Assembly (NCBI RefSeq): GCF_004765805.1
Contig: NZ_SBIU01000005.1
Coordinates: forward strand, 293,133 to 357,132
Direction of reading: 5' to 3'
DNA from: Halorussus halobius
GTDB lineage: Archaea; Halobacteriota; Halobacteria; Halobacteriales; Haladaptataceae
DNA: 64,000 bases
Shown here piece after piece: positions 17,245-26,108 of the stretch (position 1 is its first letter; each line of letters opens with the position of its first letter). Made by a program: the position numbers and the translations under genes. Below the pieces are notes generated by a model. The model saw nothing but the letters and a program-made list of their open reading frames with translations. It was not told the origin of the DNA and made no database searches.

Positions 17245-17275
17245 CCCGGACTCGCGGCGCACAACCGTCAGAGCT

Positions 17276-18019
17276 ATGCGCCGGACGCGAGACGCCCCGC
17301 ACATGCTCCCCGGTCGGGCGGACCTGCCCCGCTACGTCGCGCCGCTGCCCGAGCGACTTGAGGACCTCGCGCTCCGGTACGCGTGGGCCATCGTGGCGGT
17401 CAACCTCGTCGGCACCGCGTTCGGCTTCTGGTACTACGGCTTCCACCCGGTCCCGCTCTCGGACTCGCTGATAACGCTGCAGTTCGGGGTCGAGCCGCCG
17501 GTGATGTGGCCGCTCGTGCCCGACAGCCCGATGGCCACGCTGTTCGTCGCGGCCAGCCTCGCGCTGTGGAAGCTGGGGCGTAACTCCGAGGTGGTCAACG
17601 CCCTCGCGTTCGTGGGCTGTCTCAAGCTCGGGCTGTGGACGCCGTTCACCCTGCTGGCGTTCGCGGACGGCTTTTCGTACAACTCGGTGTTCATGTACAA
17701 CTTCCTGTTCTGGAGCCACCTCGGCATGGTCGCCGAGGCGTTCGTGCTCCACCGCTACAGCGACTTCCCGGTCGGGGCGGTGTTCGTCGCGGTGGGCTGG
17801 TACCTGCTCAACGACGTGGTCGACTACTTCGTCCCGGTCGTCGGCACGCCCCACCACACCGCGCTCCCGGGCCAGGAGGCGCTCGCGAACGGCTTCTCGC
17901 ACCCCTCGCCGACCCACGAAATCGCGGCCGCCGGCGCGGTCGTCATCACGGTCGCCGCGACGTTCCTCGCGCTGGCGACCCGGGTGAAGAAGCTGGAAGC
18001 GCGCCTCAGGGCGTCCTGA
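17276..18019 (+). CDS. DUF1405 membrane protein
   Basis: 247 residues, about six helices. The family-typical NLVGTAFGFWYYG (about 43-55) and LFVAASLALWKLGRNSEVVNALAFVG region, plus a His-containing GTPHHTALPGQ loop, match DUF1405 proteins found in Bacillus and haloarchaea. Function unknown. It begins 31 bases after the FNT-USP gene and may be co-transcribed. An ATG at 17303 (MLPGRADLP) is an alternative start. Confidence 0.85.
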   Translation: MRRTRDAPHMLPGRADLPRYVAPLPERLEDLALRYAWAIVAVNLVGTAFGFWYYGFHPVPLSDSLITLQFGVEPPVMWPLVPDSPMATLFVAASLALWKLGRNSEVVNALAFVGCLKLGLWTPFTLLAFADGFSYNSVFMYNFLFWSHLGMVAEAFVLHRYSDFPVGAVFVAVGWYLLNDVVDYFVPVVGTPHHTALPGQEALANGFSHPSPTHEIAAAGAVVITVAATFLALATRVKKLEARLRAS

Positions 18020-18091
18020 CGCGCCGAGCACGGCCCTATCGGCCCATCGCCGACGAAATCCTTTTCGCCCGTCGCCCCGACGCCCCGACCG

Positions 18092-19303
18092 ATGCCCTCC
18101 ACCTGCTCCCGGCGCGCGTTCCTCGCGGCGGCCGCAACCGCGAGCGCGGCCGTGACGGCCGGCTGTACCGGCTCCGAGCCCGTCCCAATCGACCAGCGAT
18201 GGCCCCAGTTCGGCTTCGATGCCGCCAACACAGCCCACAACCCCGACGCCGCGGGGCCGGCCGAGGAGCCGTCAGCGTCGTGGGTCCACGTCGGCGGGAG
18301 CTACTACCGCAACTCGACCCAGCCGATAGTCGGCGACGCGGTGTACGCCAACACCGCCTACGACGGCCTGTACGCGCTCGACCCGACCGACGGCGGGGTC
18401 CGGTGGCACGACTCGGCCGACGGCTACGCCCCGCTCACCCCGGCGCTGGCCGACGACGCGCTCGCACTCCCGTACCGCGTCGGCCTCCGGGCGGTCGCGG
18501 CCGACGGCGGACTGCGTGCGTTCGGCCGGACGGTCGGCTACGGGCGCTGGCTGACCGACCTCGACTATCCGGAGTCGTCGCCCACGGTCGCCGACGACGC
18601 CCTCGTGGTCGGAATCGGAATCAGCGGCCACTCCTCCGGCGACGGCGGCCGGGTCGTCGCCGTCGAGCGCGAGGACGGCACCGTCCGGTGGGAGTTCCCG
18701 GTCGAGACGTCGGTGTGGGCCGCGCCGGCCGTCGCCGACGGCGTGGTCTACGCGGCCGCCCGCGACGACGACCAGCGCGACCCCGGCACGCAGGGGACCG
18801 TCCACGCCATCGACCTCGGCGACGGCGCGGAAGTGTGGTCCCGGCGGCTCGGCGAGTCGGCCCGGTACAACCCCGTGGACGCGCCGGTCGTCGGCGACGG
18901 ACTCGTCTACGTCCCCACCGGCACCGGCCCGCTGGTCGCGCTGGCGGCCGACTCCGGCGAGGAGGTCTGGCGGCTCGCCCCGCCCGACGGCGTGCAGGCC
19001 TCGCCCGCGCTCGCGGACGGCGTCCTCTACGTCGCCTGCCTCGACGGCCGGCTCCGGGCGGTCGACGCCGAGACCGGGCAATCGGAGTGGACGGCGGCGA
19101 GCGAGGCGTTCTCCGGCGGGCCGACCGTCGGCGAGCGCGGCGTCTACGCGGTCGGCGGGGACGGGGAACTGACCTCGTGGACGCCCGGCGGACGCGAGCG
19201 CTGGCGCGTCCGCGTCGACCCACCGGTCAGCGGGTCGCCCGTCCCCGCCGGCGGACGCGTCTTCGTCGGGACCGGCGACGGGTTGCTGTACGCGCTCGAA
19301 TGA
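18092..19303 (+). CDS. PQQ-repeat beta-propeller lipoprotein (Tat, BamB-like)
   Basis: 403 residues. The N-terminus has a Tat motif (SRRAFLAAAA) and lipobox TAGC, so it is exported folded and lipid-anchored outside the membrane. The mature part contains at least seven PQQ-like blades with recurring V-Y-x-G/A-L-D-G and W-x-x elements (for example LYALDPTDGGVRWH, VVAVEREDGTVRWEF, LVALAADSGEEVWRL). Such propellers act as protein-interaction scaffolds; there is no evidence of bound PQQ. Stands alone upstream of thioredoxin. Confidence 0.9.
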   Translation: MPSTCSRRAFLAAAATASAAVTAGCTGSEPVPIDQRWPQFGFDAANTAHNPDAAGPAEEPSASWVHVGGSYYRNSTQPIVGDAVYANTAYDGLYALDPTDGGVRWHDSADGYAPLTPALADDALALPYRVGLRAVAADGGLRAFGRTVGYGRWLTDLDYPESSPTVADDALVVGIGISGHSSGDGGRVVAVEREDGTVRWEFPVETSVWAAPAVADGVVYAAARDDDQRDPGTQGTVHAIDLGDGAEVWSRRLGESARYNPVDAPVVGDGLVYVPTGTGPLVALAADSGEEVWRLAPPDGVQASPALADGVLYVACLDGRLRAVDAETGQSEWTAASEAFSGGPTVGERGVYAVGGDGELTSWTPGGRERWRVRVDPPVSGSPVPAGGRVFVGTGDGLLYALE

Positions 19304-19390
19304 GCCGGGCGGGCGAGGCCGGTCGGCATCGACCGGTATTGTCCTATGCGTGCAAAACAGTTAAAGCGTCGCGGCGACTACGCGCAGTCG

Positions 19391-19813
19391 ATGACCGACG
19401 ACGCGCTCGACGCCATCCGCGAGCAGAAGCGCAAAGAGCTCCTGGGCGAGGAGGTCTCCGGCGGCCAAGACGCGACCGACGCCGGCGCGTCCGCCCCGGA
19501 AGACCCCATCCACGTCCAGAGCGTCGAGGAGTTCTCGGCCGTGACCACCGACCACGACGTCGTGCTGGTCGACTTCTACGCGGACTGGTGTGGCCCGTGC
19601 AAGATGCTCGAACCGACCGTGGCCGCCATCGCGGCCGACACCGACGCGGCCGTGGCGAAGGTCGACATCGACGCCCAGCAGGGGCTGGCGGCCCAGTACG
19701 GCGTCCGGAGCGTGCCGACGCTGTTGCTGTTCGCGGACGGCGAGCAGGTCGAACAGGTCGTGGGCGCACAGCCCGAGCCCAAGCTCCGGTCGCTCGTCGA
19801 GCGGTACGTCTGA
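19391..19813 (+). CDS. trxA: Thioredoxin with short N-terminal extension
   Basis: 140 residues from ATG 19391; a second in-frame ATG at 19346 would add 15 basic residues that look like promoter sequence (it follows an AAAACAGTTAAAG stretch). A charged helix (DDALDAIREQKRKELL) and linker of about 40 residues precede the thioredoxin fold with DFYADWCGPCKMLEP (about 61-75) and the cis-Pro loop SVPTLLLF. A cytosolic dithiol reductant. The N-terminal extension is common in haloarchaeal thioredoxins. Confidence 0.93.
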   Translation: MTDDALDAIREQKRKELLGEEVSGGQDATDAGASAPEDPIHVQSVEEFSAVTTDHDVVLVDFYADWCGPCKMLEPTVAAIAADTDAAVAKVDIDAQQGLAAQYGVRSVPTLLLFADGEQVEQVVGAQPEPKLRSLVERYV

Positions 19814-19882
19814 CCGCCGGCGCGCCGGCCGACGCCCGGGACCGCCCCGAGTCGTTAAGGCGGTCGAATCCCCATCTCCGGC

Positions 19883-20485
19883 ATGGGCTTTCACACGTTC
19901 GACCCCGCGTCGGCCGACAGACTCGAAGACGAGTCGCGGTATCGGTACCTCTCCCGCGAGGAACTCGTCGGCGCGCTCGCGCCCGGCCGACGGGGTCACA
20001 CGGCCGGGGCGTCGGCCGACGCCGGCCACGCGGTCGACCTCGGGCGGGTGGCCGACCTCGGGAGCGGGACCGGCTTTTTCACCGACGACGTGGCCCCGTT
20101 CGCGACCGCGGTACGGGCCGTCGACGTCCAGTCGGAGATGCACGACGTCTACCGCCGGAAGGGCGTCCCCGAGAACGTCGAGCTCGTGACCGCCGACGTG
20201 GGCGACCTCCCGTTCGCGGACGGCGAACTCGACGCCGCGTTCTCGACCATGACGTTCCACGAGTTCGCGGGCGAGGGCGCGCTCGGGGAGGTCGCGCGCG
20301 TCCTCGGGGCCGGCGGACGGCTGGTAGTCGCCGATTGGAGCGCGAACGGCGACGGCGAGGGCGGGCCGCCCGCCGACGAGCGGTTCGACCGGGACGAGGC
20401 GGTGGGCCTGCTCGACGACGCGGGGTTCGAGGTGGTCCGCGCCGACGAGCGCCCCGAGACGTTCTTCGCAGTCGCCGAGGTGTGA
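19883..20485 (+). CDS. Class I SAM-dependent methyltransferase
   Basis: 200 residues. A 55-residue N-terminal region precedes the SAM-binding motif I VADLGSGTGFFT (about 56-67), the acidic motif VRAVDVQSEM, motif NVELVTADVGDLPFADG and the post-motif LDAAFSTMTFHEF. It closes with a strand-rich end (RLVVADWSANG). The family acts on many substrates (small molecules, quinones, lipids) and no specificity can be read. Transcribed alone after thioredoxin. Confidence 0.9.
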   Translation: MGFHTFDPASADRLEDESRYRYLSREELVGALAPGRRGHTAGASADAGHAVDLGRVADLGSGTGFFTDDVAPFATAVRAVDVQSEMHDVYRRKGVPENVELVTADVGDLPFADGELDAAFSTMTFHEFAGEGALGEVARVLGAGGRLVVADWSANGDGEGGPPADERFDRDEAVGLLDDAGFEVVRADERPETFFAVAEV

Positions 20486-20514
20486 GCGACCCGCCGCTCG
20501 GCGAGCGCTCCCAT

Positions 20515-21324
20515 CTACTGGTCGTGTTCGACTTCCAGAATCCGCGCGTCGCAGTCGGCACAGCTCACCGCGACCACGTCCATCGTGCGACAGCACGACT
20601 CGACGGTGTCTTGCTCCATCGTGATGTCGCCGCCGCAGTCGGGACAGGTCTCGAGGAAGATGCGGAGGCCGCTCAGCACGCGGCTCCGATTGGTGACGCT
20701 GAGGCGGCCCCAGTCGGCGTAGCGGCCTTCGAGCGCCTTCGCGGCCGCGAGGTCGGCGATCAACGCCGCCCGCGACTCCCACTGGCCGAGCCGACCCCCG
20801 TCGTATCGGGCGACCAGCGCGTCGTCGTGCTCGTCGAACGAGAGCTCCCCCTCGTCGAGGTCGAGGACGTCGCTCAGGTCGCTCTTCTCGGTACCGCCCT
20901 CCCGGATGGCGTCCATGTGGTCGTACCACTCGTCGGCGAACGACTCGTCGAGACAGAGGTCGTCGACGCCCTCGCAGGGCTCGACCGCGCCCGCGTCGGC
21001 CAGCACCGCCTCGGGCTCGCGCTCCTCGTCGGCGACCTCGGGCCGCTCGTCCTCGAGCTTGTCGAACCTCGCCAGTACCCAGTCCGGGAAGTACCGCTTG
21101 GTGAGCGTCGGCGTCCCCGGCACGAGGTACCCCCGGAAGTAGATGGCGACCAGCGAGAGCGCGAACACCGCCGCGCCGCCCGGAACCGAGACCGCGACGC
21201 CGACCGCGCCACCGCCGACGGCCGCGATGAGAACGTTGACCACGGTGCACGGCGTGCATCGGTTTTTTCCGGTGTACTCGGCCTGCTTGAACTGCTGTAG
21301 ATACCCGCTCGCTTCGGTGCTCAT
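20515..21324 (-). CDS. Membrane protein with C-terminal zinc-ribbon-like domain, unknown
   Basis: 269 residues. The N-terminus has a CTPC pair (about residues 23-26) just before two hydrophobic helices (about 30-66). A long acidic cytosolic region follows, with an LCLDESFADEWYDHMDA segment. The C-terminus has paired cysteines CPDCGG, ESCC and CADC (about 228-261), consistent with one zinc ribbon or rubredoxin-like site. I do not recognise a named family. A strong AT-rich promoter lies upstream. A membrane-associated regulator or metal-binding adaptor is one guess, not supported further. Confidence 0.75.
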   Translation of the reverse strand: MSTEASGYLQQFKQAEYTGKNRCTPCTVVNVLIAAVGGGAVGVAVSVPGGAAVFALSLVAIYFRGYLVPGTPTLTKRYFPDWVLARFDKLEDERPEVADEEREPEAVLADAGAVEPCEGVDDLCLDESFADEWYDHMDAIREGGTEKSDLSDVLDLDEGELSFDEHDDALVARYDGGRLGQWESRAALIADLAAAKALEGRYADWGRLSVTNRSRVLSGLRIFLETCPDCGGDITMEQDTVESCCRTMDVVAVSCADCDARILEVEHDQ

Positions 21325-21344
21325 ACTACGCCATTAGTTATTTT

Positions 21345-21356
21345 ATCCATATATAT
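21345..21356 (-). promoter_or_regulatory. TATA box of zinc-ribbon membrane protein gene
   Basis: On the minus strand the stretch ATATATATGGAT lies 21-32 bases before the ATG at 21324, in a conspicuous AT-rich island. This is one of the clearest TATA boxes in the window and predicts a leaderless, fairly strong transcript. Confidence 0.65.
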
Positions 21357-21397
21357 CTATCGTCGAATCAACTCGGCGCTGTGGCGACCCCCGTCGC

Positions 21398-23011
21398 TCA
21401 CTTCCCGTCGGACGCCCTCGGTTCCGGGGGTTCGAGGGCGTCCTCGGCGCGTCGGAGTCGGAGCGTCACCGCACCGCCGTTGGTGTGGTACTCGTCGAAC
21501 AGCACCTCGCCGCCGAACTTGCCGACGATCCAGTTCGCCAGCCACAGGCCGAGCCCGCTGCCGTGGTGGAGTTCGGTCTCCTCGCCCTCCGCGAGGACCT
21601 CGCGCTCGGCCGCCGGGATGCCGGGGCCGTCGTCGAGCACCGTCACGTTCACCCACTCGTCGTCGACGGTCGCGACCCGTATCGTCACCGTCGGGTCGCC
21701 GTCGTTGTGCTCGATGGCGTTCTCGACGACCTCGTTTATCGCGGCCTCCAGGGTCTTGTCGGCGTACACCCGCGCGGAGTCGGGGAGCTCGGCGTCGATG
21801 TCCGCGTCGGGGTACGACTGGCGGAACTCCGCACACGTGCGCTCGACGCACTCGACCGCGTCGACCTTCGTGCCCGTCCGGCCCCGACTGTCGAGAGTCT
21901 GTCCCACCTCGCGGGCCTTCTCGCTGATATCGATGAGTTCGGCCGCCTTCTGCTTGATGACCTCGGCCTCGTCCCGGGCCGCCGGGAACCGCTCGCTGAT
22001 GTTGTCTGCGCGACCGAGTACCACGTTGAGGTCGTTCCGGAGGTTGTGCCGGAGGATGCGGTTGAACACCTGGAGGCGCTGTTCCCGGCGGACGAGTTCC
22101 TTCCGGGTCCGGACCGAGTCGATGGCCGACGTGATGCCCGTCCCGAACTTCGAGAGCACCCGGCGCTCGGTCTCGCCGAACGCGTAGCGGGCGTCCGACC
22201 AGACGCTCAACACGCCGTAGTCGCCGCCCTCGTACGCCAGCGGGACGGCCGCGACCGCGTATCGGTCGGCGCTCCCGTCCGAGTCGGCGTCGAACGCTTC
22301 GCCGAGGTCGGGGTCGAGTTCGACCCGGACCGACCGGGTCCGGACGGCGTCCCGGACCGCGGCCCGGTCGCGGCCCGTCCGGTCGTCGTCGAGGGCCACG
22401 GCGTCGAGGTATCGCCGGTCGACGCCCGCGGTCGCTTTCGGTCGGACCGTGGCGGTCGACTCGCGTACCTCGCCGATCCACGCGAGGGCGTAGGGCTGCG
22501 AGTCGGCGAGCCGGTCGCAGACGGTCCGATGGATGGCCTCCCGCGACGAGGACCGACGCACCGACTGGCTCACGTCCCAGAGCAGGTCGTTGACGACGAT
22601 CTGGCGCTCGGCGAGGCGCTCGGTCCGGTGGCGGGTGATCGCGTTGTCGATGCGGTTGGCCAGCATCGCGAACTGCTTCTCGTCGTCGCTCTTGGTGAGG
22701 TAATCGGTCACGCCGGCCGTGATGGCCTCGCTCGCGATGCGCTCGTTCCCGCCGCCGGTCAACAGGATGAACGGGAGCTCCCGCCCGGCGTCCCTGACCG
22801 CGTCGAACAGCTCCAGCCCGTCCATGCCGGGCATCCGGTAGTCGCTCACGATGCAGTCGAACCGCTCGCGTTCGAGCGCGCCGAGCGCGGCGTCCCCGTC
22901 GGCGGCCCTGACCACGTCGATGTCGTACTCGTCACCGAGAACCGAGGCGGTGACTCGTGCGAAGAAGTCGTTGTCCTCGACGTGCAGTACGCGGGGATTC
23001 GCGCCCGACAT
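21398..23011 (-). CDS. Hybrid response regulator - GAF-like - histidine kinase
   Basis: 537 residues. The order is receiver domain (1-120; phosphoacceptor Asp in CIVSDYRMPGMDG, conserved Lys in YLTKSDDEK), then a GAF-like sensor region (about 150-310), then a haloarchaeal dimerisation/phosphoacceptor helix with ILRHNLRNDLNVVLGRAD (His near 329) and an HATPase domain (NEVVENAIEHNDGDP, DDGPGIP, GSGLGLWLANWIV). Cytoplasmic; no membrane helix. A receiver at the N-terminus of a kinase suggests it is itself a phosphorelay target. ATG 23011 begins the receiver fold directly. The signal sensed is unknown. Confidence 0.92.
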   Translation of the reverse strand: MSGANPRVLHVEDNDFFARVTASVLGDEYDIDVVRAADGDAALGALERERFDCIVSDYRMPGMDGLELFDAVRDAGRELPFILLTGGGNERIASEAITAGVTDYLTKSDDEKQFAMLANRIDNAITRHRTERLAERQIVVNDLLWDVSQSVRRSSSREAIHRTVCDRLADSQPYALAWIGEVRESTATVRPKATAGVDRRYLDAVALDDDRTGRDRAAVRDAVRTRSVRVELDPDLGEAFDADSDGSADRYAVAAVPLAYEGGDYGVLSVWSDARYAFGETERRVLSKFGTGITSAIDSVRTRKELVRREQRLQVFNRILRHNLRNDLNVVLGRADNISERFPAARDEAEVIKQKAAELIDISEKAREVGQTLDSRGRTGTKVDAVECVERTCAEFRQSYPDADIDAELPDSARVYADKTLEAAINEVVENAIEHNDGDPTVTIRVATVDDEWVNVTVLDDGPGIPAAEREVLAEGEETELHHGSGLGLWLANWIVGKFGGEVLFDEYHTNGGAVTLRLRRAEDALEPPEPRASDGK

Positions 23012-23103
23012 TGTCCGTCTTGGGGGATTCACGGCCCCCTAATAAATAATTTCCTTCATTCAGGTCGAGCGGGATAGATAGGTGCGGGAACGGCGACGCG
23101 CGC

Positions 23104-24093
23104 TCACTCGAACAGCGCGTCCACGTCGGGCGCGTCGTCGACGAGTTCGTATCCGGCGTCAGTGCGCTCGACGACGCCGTGACGGTCGAGGTGGTCGAGG
23201 TGCGCCCACGCCTCTCCCGGGCCGTGCATGACGTGGATGTCCGAGAGCTCGCCGAACAGGTCGGCGCTGACCGTCCACGGGTCGGCGACGCCGCGCTCGC
23301 GGAGGACCTCGAGGACGCGCTCGGTTCGCTCGCGGTGGTGGTCGATTATCTCGCGGGCCCGGCCCGCCGGGTCGTCGATGGCGTCGCGGTGACCCGGCCA
23401 CGCTCGCGCGTAGTCGCCATCGACGATTCGGGCCAGCGAGTCGAGGTAGGTGCCCAGCGGGTCCTCGACTCGGGGGTCCGCGCCGCCGACGTTCGGGGTG
23501 TACTTGGGCAAGAGCGCGTCCCCCGACAGCAGTTCGCGGGGCTGGTCCCCGCCTTGGTCGCCATCGCCGTCGAACGCGAACCCCGTCAGCCCGGCGGCGT
23601 GGCCCGGCAGGTGGACCGCTTCGAGCTCCGCGGTCCCGACCTCGAATCGGTCGCCGTCCGCGAACGTCTCCACGGTCGGGGGGTCGCCCTGAATCTCGGC
23701 GTGGAGGTCGAGGAAGTCGAGGAGTTCGGCCGCCTTCTCGTCGGGCGTCCCCCAGCGCTCGAACAGGTCGCGCTCGGCTATCTCCTCGGCGTGGGTCGAG
23801 TCCGCGCTCTCGACCATCGGCGCGTCGGCCTCGTGGACGTAGACGGTCGCGCCGCTCGCCCGCTGGATTTCGCCCGCCAGCCCCGCGTGGTCGTGGTGCC
23901 AGTGGGTGAGCAAGACGACGTCGAGGTCCGAAAACGAGACGCCGTGGTCGGCCAGCCCCGCCCGGAGTTGCTCGCGGGCGTCCTCGGTCGCGACGCCGGT
24001 GTCGACTAGCGCGGTGGTGTCGCCGTCCGCGCCGAACAGGTACGCGTCGTTCCGCCCCTCGAAGACGGTGTTTCCGAGCTGGATGCGCTTCAC
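23104..24093 (-). CDS. Metallo-beta-lactamase-fold hydrolase
   Basis: 329 residues. Metal ligands are in LLTHWHHDHAGLAGE (HxHxDH, about 62-76), the His of HLPGHAAGLTGF and the Asp of LLSGDALLPKY, and a late His in WPGHRDAI. A C-terminal helical domain (about 240-329; VHMHGPGEAWAHLDHLDRHG-like region described by position only) resembles the winged-helix tail of LACTB2/RNase-Z-like MBL proteins. A thioesterase or nuclease role cannot be separated. Single gene. Confidence 0.88.
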   Translation of the reverse strand: MKRIQLGNTVFEGRNDAYLFGADGDTTALVDTGVATEDAREQLRAGLADHGVSFSDLDVVLLTHWHHDHAGLAGEIQRASGATVYVHEADAPMVESADSTHAEEIAERDLFERWGTPDEKAAELLDFLDLHAEIQGDPPTVETFADGDRFEVGTAELEAVHLPGHAAGLTGFAFDGDGDQGGDQPRELLSGDALLPKYTPNVGGADPRVEDPLGTYLDSLARIVDGDYARAWPGHRDAIDDPAGRAREIIDHHRERTERVLEVLRERGVADPWTVSADLFGELSDIHVMHGPGEAWAHLDHLDRHGVVERTDAGYELVDDAPDVDALFE

Positions 24094-24440
24094 GGTCCTA
24101 CTCGGCGCGTGGCCGACAAGTCGCTTTCCCTCTCGCGGTTCGCTCCACTCGCGCGGCGGAAACGGCGTTCAACTCGCGCCGGGGTGACTGGCGTCGCGAA
24201 CCGGGTATGTTCGCGTCCCGCACGGCTCCGCCAGCGCCATCACCGACCGGGTCCACCCCCGAGGGCGGGACGCCGACCCGGTGAAGTGGCGACGCGCCGA
24301 CGGAGCTGCGGCGCGGGGTTCGACGCCCCGCTCGACGACCGGTAGCGGACCGACCTCGCCGTCCGGCGGGACGCGATTCCGTCGGCTCCGGCCCCGAGAA
24401 CGGCACTACCGTTTTCAGGGTGGCCGCCGTCGTAACTCGC
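24094..24440. other. 347-base intergenic region, no gene seen
   Basis: Highly GC-rich with several short inverted repeats. A T-arm-like hairpin (CGGGG TTCGACG CCCCG, near 24313-24329) is present, but no matching acceptor or anticodon arm was found, so no tRNA is called. No convincing reading frame or promoter apart from that implied for the small gene at 24441. Confidence 0.4.
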
Positions 24441-24611
24441 ATGGCGATACCGAAACCCACGTCGCCGCTGGAGGTCGCGGCGGTGGCGGCGGGCGCGCTG
24501 GTCGGCGTCGTGGTCGTGTTGCCGCTGCTCCCGCTCGTTCTCGACCTCGTGGTCGGGGCGGTCAGGGGCGTCTTCGAGGTCGTCGTCCCCGGCGGGCGCA
24601 CGTACGAGTGA
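24441..24611 (+). CDS. Small single- or double-helix membrane protein
   Basis: 56 residues starting MAIPKPTSPLEVAA. A long hydrophobic region (about 11-44) contains GALVGVVVVLPLLPLVLDLVVG, described here by position; a short polar end carries GGRTYE. Too small for a family assignment. Coding is supported by the clean ATG and codon composition only. Confidence 0.45.
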   Translation: MAIPKPTSPLEVAAVAAGALVGVVVVLPLLPLVLDLVVGAVRGVFEVVVPGGRTYE

Positions 24612-24647
24612 GCCGCGCCGGCCTCGATTCGCTCGGGGCGACTCGCG

Positions 24648-25370
24648 CTACCGCACCTCGTAGGTGTCCTCGGTCGCGACGAACCGGCTCAGGTCGGCGG
24701 TCTGGCGGTAGTCCGATGCCAGCAGGTCCGACAGCGAGGCGACGAGGCGCTCGCGGTCGCCGCCGTGGGTCTGGTCACCGTCGTCCCACTCGCTCGGCTC
24801 TCGAATCGGAACGATGAGGAACCCCCGGCCGGGGACGTGTTCGGCGTGAAGTCCGGCCATCCCCTCGCGGTCGAGCAGTGCCTCGCGGGCGGCGTAGGTC
24901 CGGAGGACGTGGCGGGTCGCGGGCTCGCCCACGGGCAGGAGGACGTGGGCCGCGATGGCCCGCAACTCCGCGTCGAAGAACCGCTCCATGTCGTCGTACT
25001 CGCGGTCGGTCGGCGCGCGGTCGCCGGGCAGCGGGCAGGCGTGGCGGTAGCTCATGAACAGGTTCTCGACCGCCGGGGCGTCGCCGTCGGCGTCGCCGAG
25101 CAGCCCCACCTCGCGGAGCACGGACTGGAGGCGCTCGCCCGCCGCGCTTCCGGTGAACGGGACGCCGGTTTCCCGGCCGCCGTGAACGCCGGGATGGTCG
25201 CCGACGAGGTGGAAGTCGGCGTTGGCGTCGCCGTAGCCGTGGACCGCCGAGACGCCCGGCGTTGCGGAGGCGTCACCCTGCGTCGCACTACCGCCGTCAG
25301 CCGAGGCGTCGGCGGCGCAGGGCGGCCGCATCCCGAAGGGGTTGCTGATTCTGTCCGTGACGTTCTTCAC
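24648..25370 (-). CDS. Uracil-DNA glycosylase superfamily protein
   Basis: 240 residues from GTG 25370; an ATG at 25424 would add 18 residues. FHLVGDHPGVHGGRETGVPFTGSAAG (positions about 53-78; core GDHPGVHGG) matches the family 4/5 active-site motif G-D/E-x-P-G followed by the PFxGxSG-like loop. Central HACPLPGDRAP and the C-terminal VPIREPS segment (in place of the usual H-P-S) complete the fold. In FeS-type UDGs four Cys bind a cluster; here only Cys in RPPC and HAC are obvious, so the cluster may be absent. It may excise uracil from DNA or be a specialised relative. Confidence 0.75.
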   Translation of the reverse strand: MKNVTDRISNPFGMRPPCAADASADGGSATQGDASATPGVSAVHGYGDANADFHLVGDHPGVHGGRETGVPFTGSAAGERLQSVLREVGLLGDADGDAPAVENLFMSYRHACPLPGDRAPTDREYDDMERFFDAELRAIAAHVLLPVGEPATRHVLRTYAAREALLDREGMAGLHAEHVPGRGFLIVPIREPSEWDDGDQTHGGDRERLVASLSDLLASDYRQTADLSRFVATEDTYEVR

Positions 25371-25499
25371 GGCGCGACGTACGGGAACGGACGGTAAAAC
25401 CGGCGCGGTTTCGAGGACTACCACTCGACCGACGCCGAAACCGAACGCTTCCCCGCCGCTTCCCGCAGACCTAACCGTCCGCGTCCCCTACGCCAGCGC

Positions 25500-26048
25500 A
25501 TGACGCGAGATGCCGACACCGAGACCGCCACCCTCGCCGGCGGGTGCTTCTGGTGTACCGAAGCGGCGTTCAAGGAACTCGACGGCGTCGTCGAGGTCAC
25601 GTCGGGGTACGCGGGCGGTCACGTCGAGGACCCGACCTACGAGGCGGTCTGCTCGGGCGACACCGGCCACGCCGAGGTCGTGCAGGTCGAGTACGACGCC
25701 GACGAACTCGACTACGAGGACGTGCTGAAGGTCTTCTTCACGGTCCACGACCCGACGCAACTCAACCGGCAGGGGCCGGACGTGGGCACCCAGTACCGGT
25801 CGGCGGTGTTCTACCACGACGACGAGCAGAAAGAGACCGTCGAGCGGTTCGTCTCGGCGCTGGAGGCCGAGGGAGCCTACGACGAGGGCGACGTCGTCAC
25901 GGAGATAGAGCCCCTGGAAGAGTTCTACGAGGCCGAGGCGTATCATCAGGACTACTACGAGAAGAACCCCAACGACCAGTACTGCTCGATTCAGGCCGAG
26001 CCGAAGGTCCAGAAGGTGCGCGAGCAGTTCTCGAAGCAGGTCCAGTAA
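25500..26048 (+). CDS. msrA: Peptide methionine sulfoxide reductase MsrA
   Basis: 182 residues. Active-site GCFWCTE (about 15-21) followed by the family signatures TSGYAGGHVEDPTYEAVCSG (about 35-54) and YRSAVFYHDDEQ. It repairs oxidised methionine (S form) using thioredoxin; a thioredoxin gene lies 6 kb upstream. The C-terminus (AYHQDYYEKNP) also matches. ATG 25500 fits family length. Single gene. Confidence 0.97.
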   Translation: MTRDADTETATLAGGCFWCTEAAFKELDGVVEVTSGYAGGHVEDPTYEAVCSGDTGHAEVVQVEYDADELDYEDVLKVFFTVHDPTQLNRQGPDVGTQYRSAVFYHDDEQKETVERFVSALEAEGAYDEGDVVTEIEPLEEFYEAEAYHQDYYEKNPNDQYCSIQAEPKVQKVREQFSKQVQ

Positions 26049-26108
26049 CGGTTCGGACGCTCCGCCGACCCGACCGCTTTTCCCCGTCCCCGTCGTTAGC
26101 AGGCGTGG

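Noticed and set aside
24313..24329. T-arm-like hairpin CGGGG TTCGACG CCCCG suggesting a tRNA
   Set aside because: The seven bases after it (CTCGACG) have no complementary acceptor strand upstream, and no anticodon arm was found.
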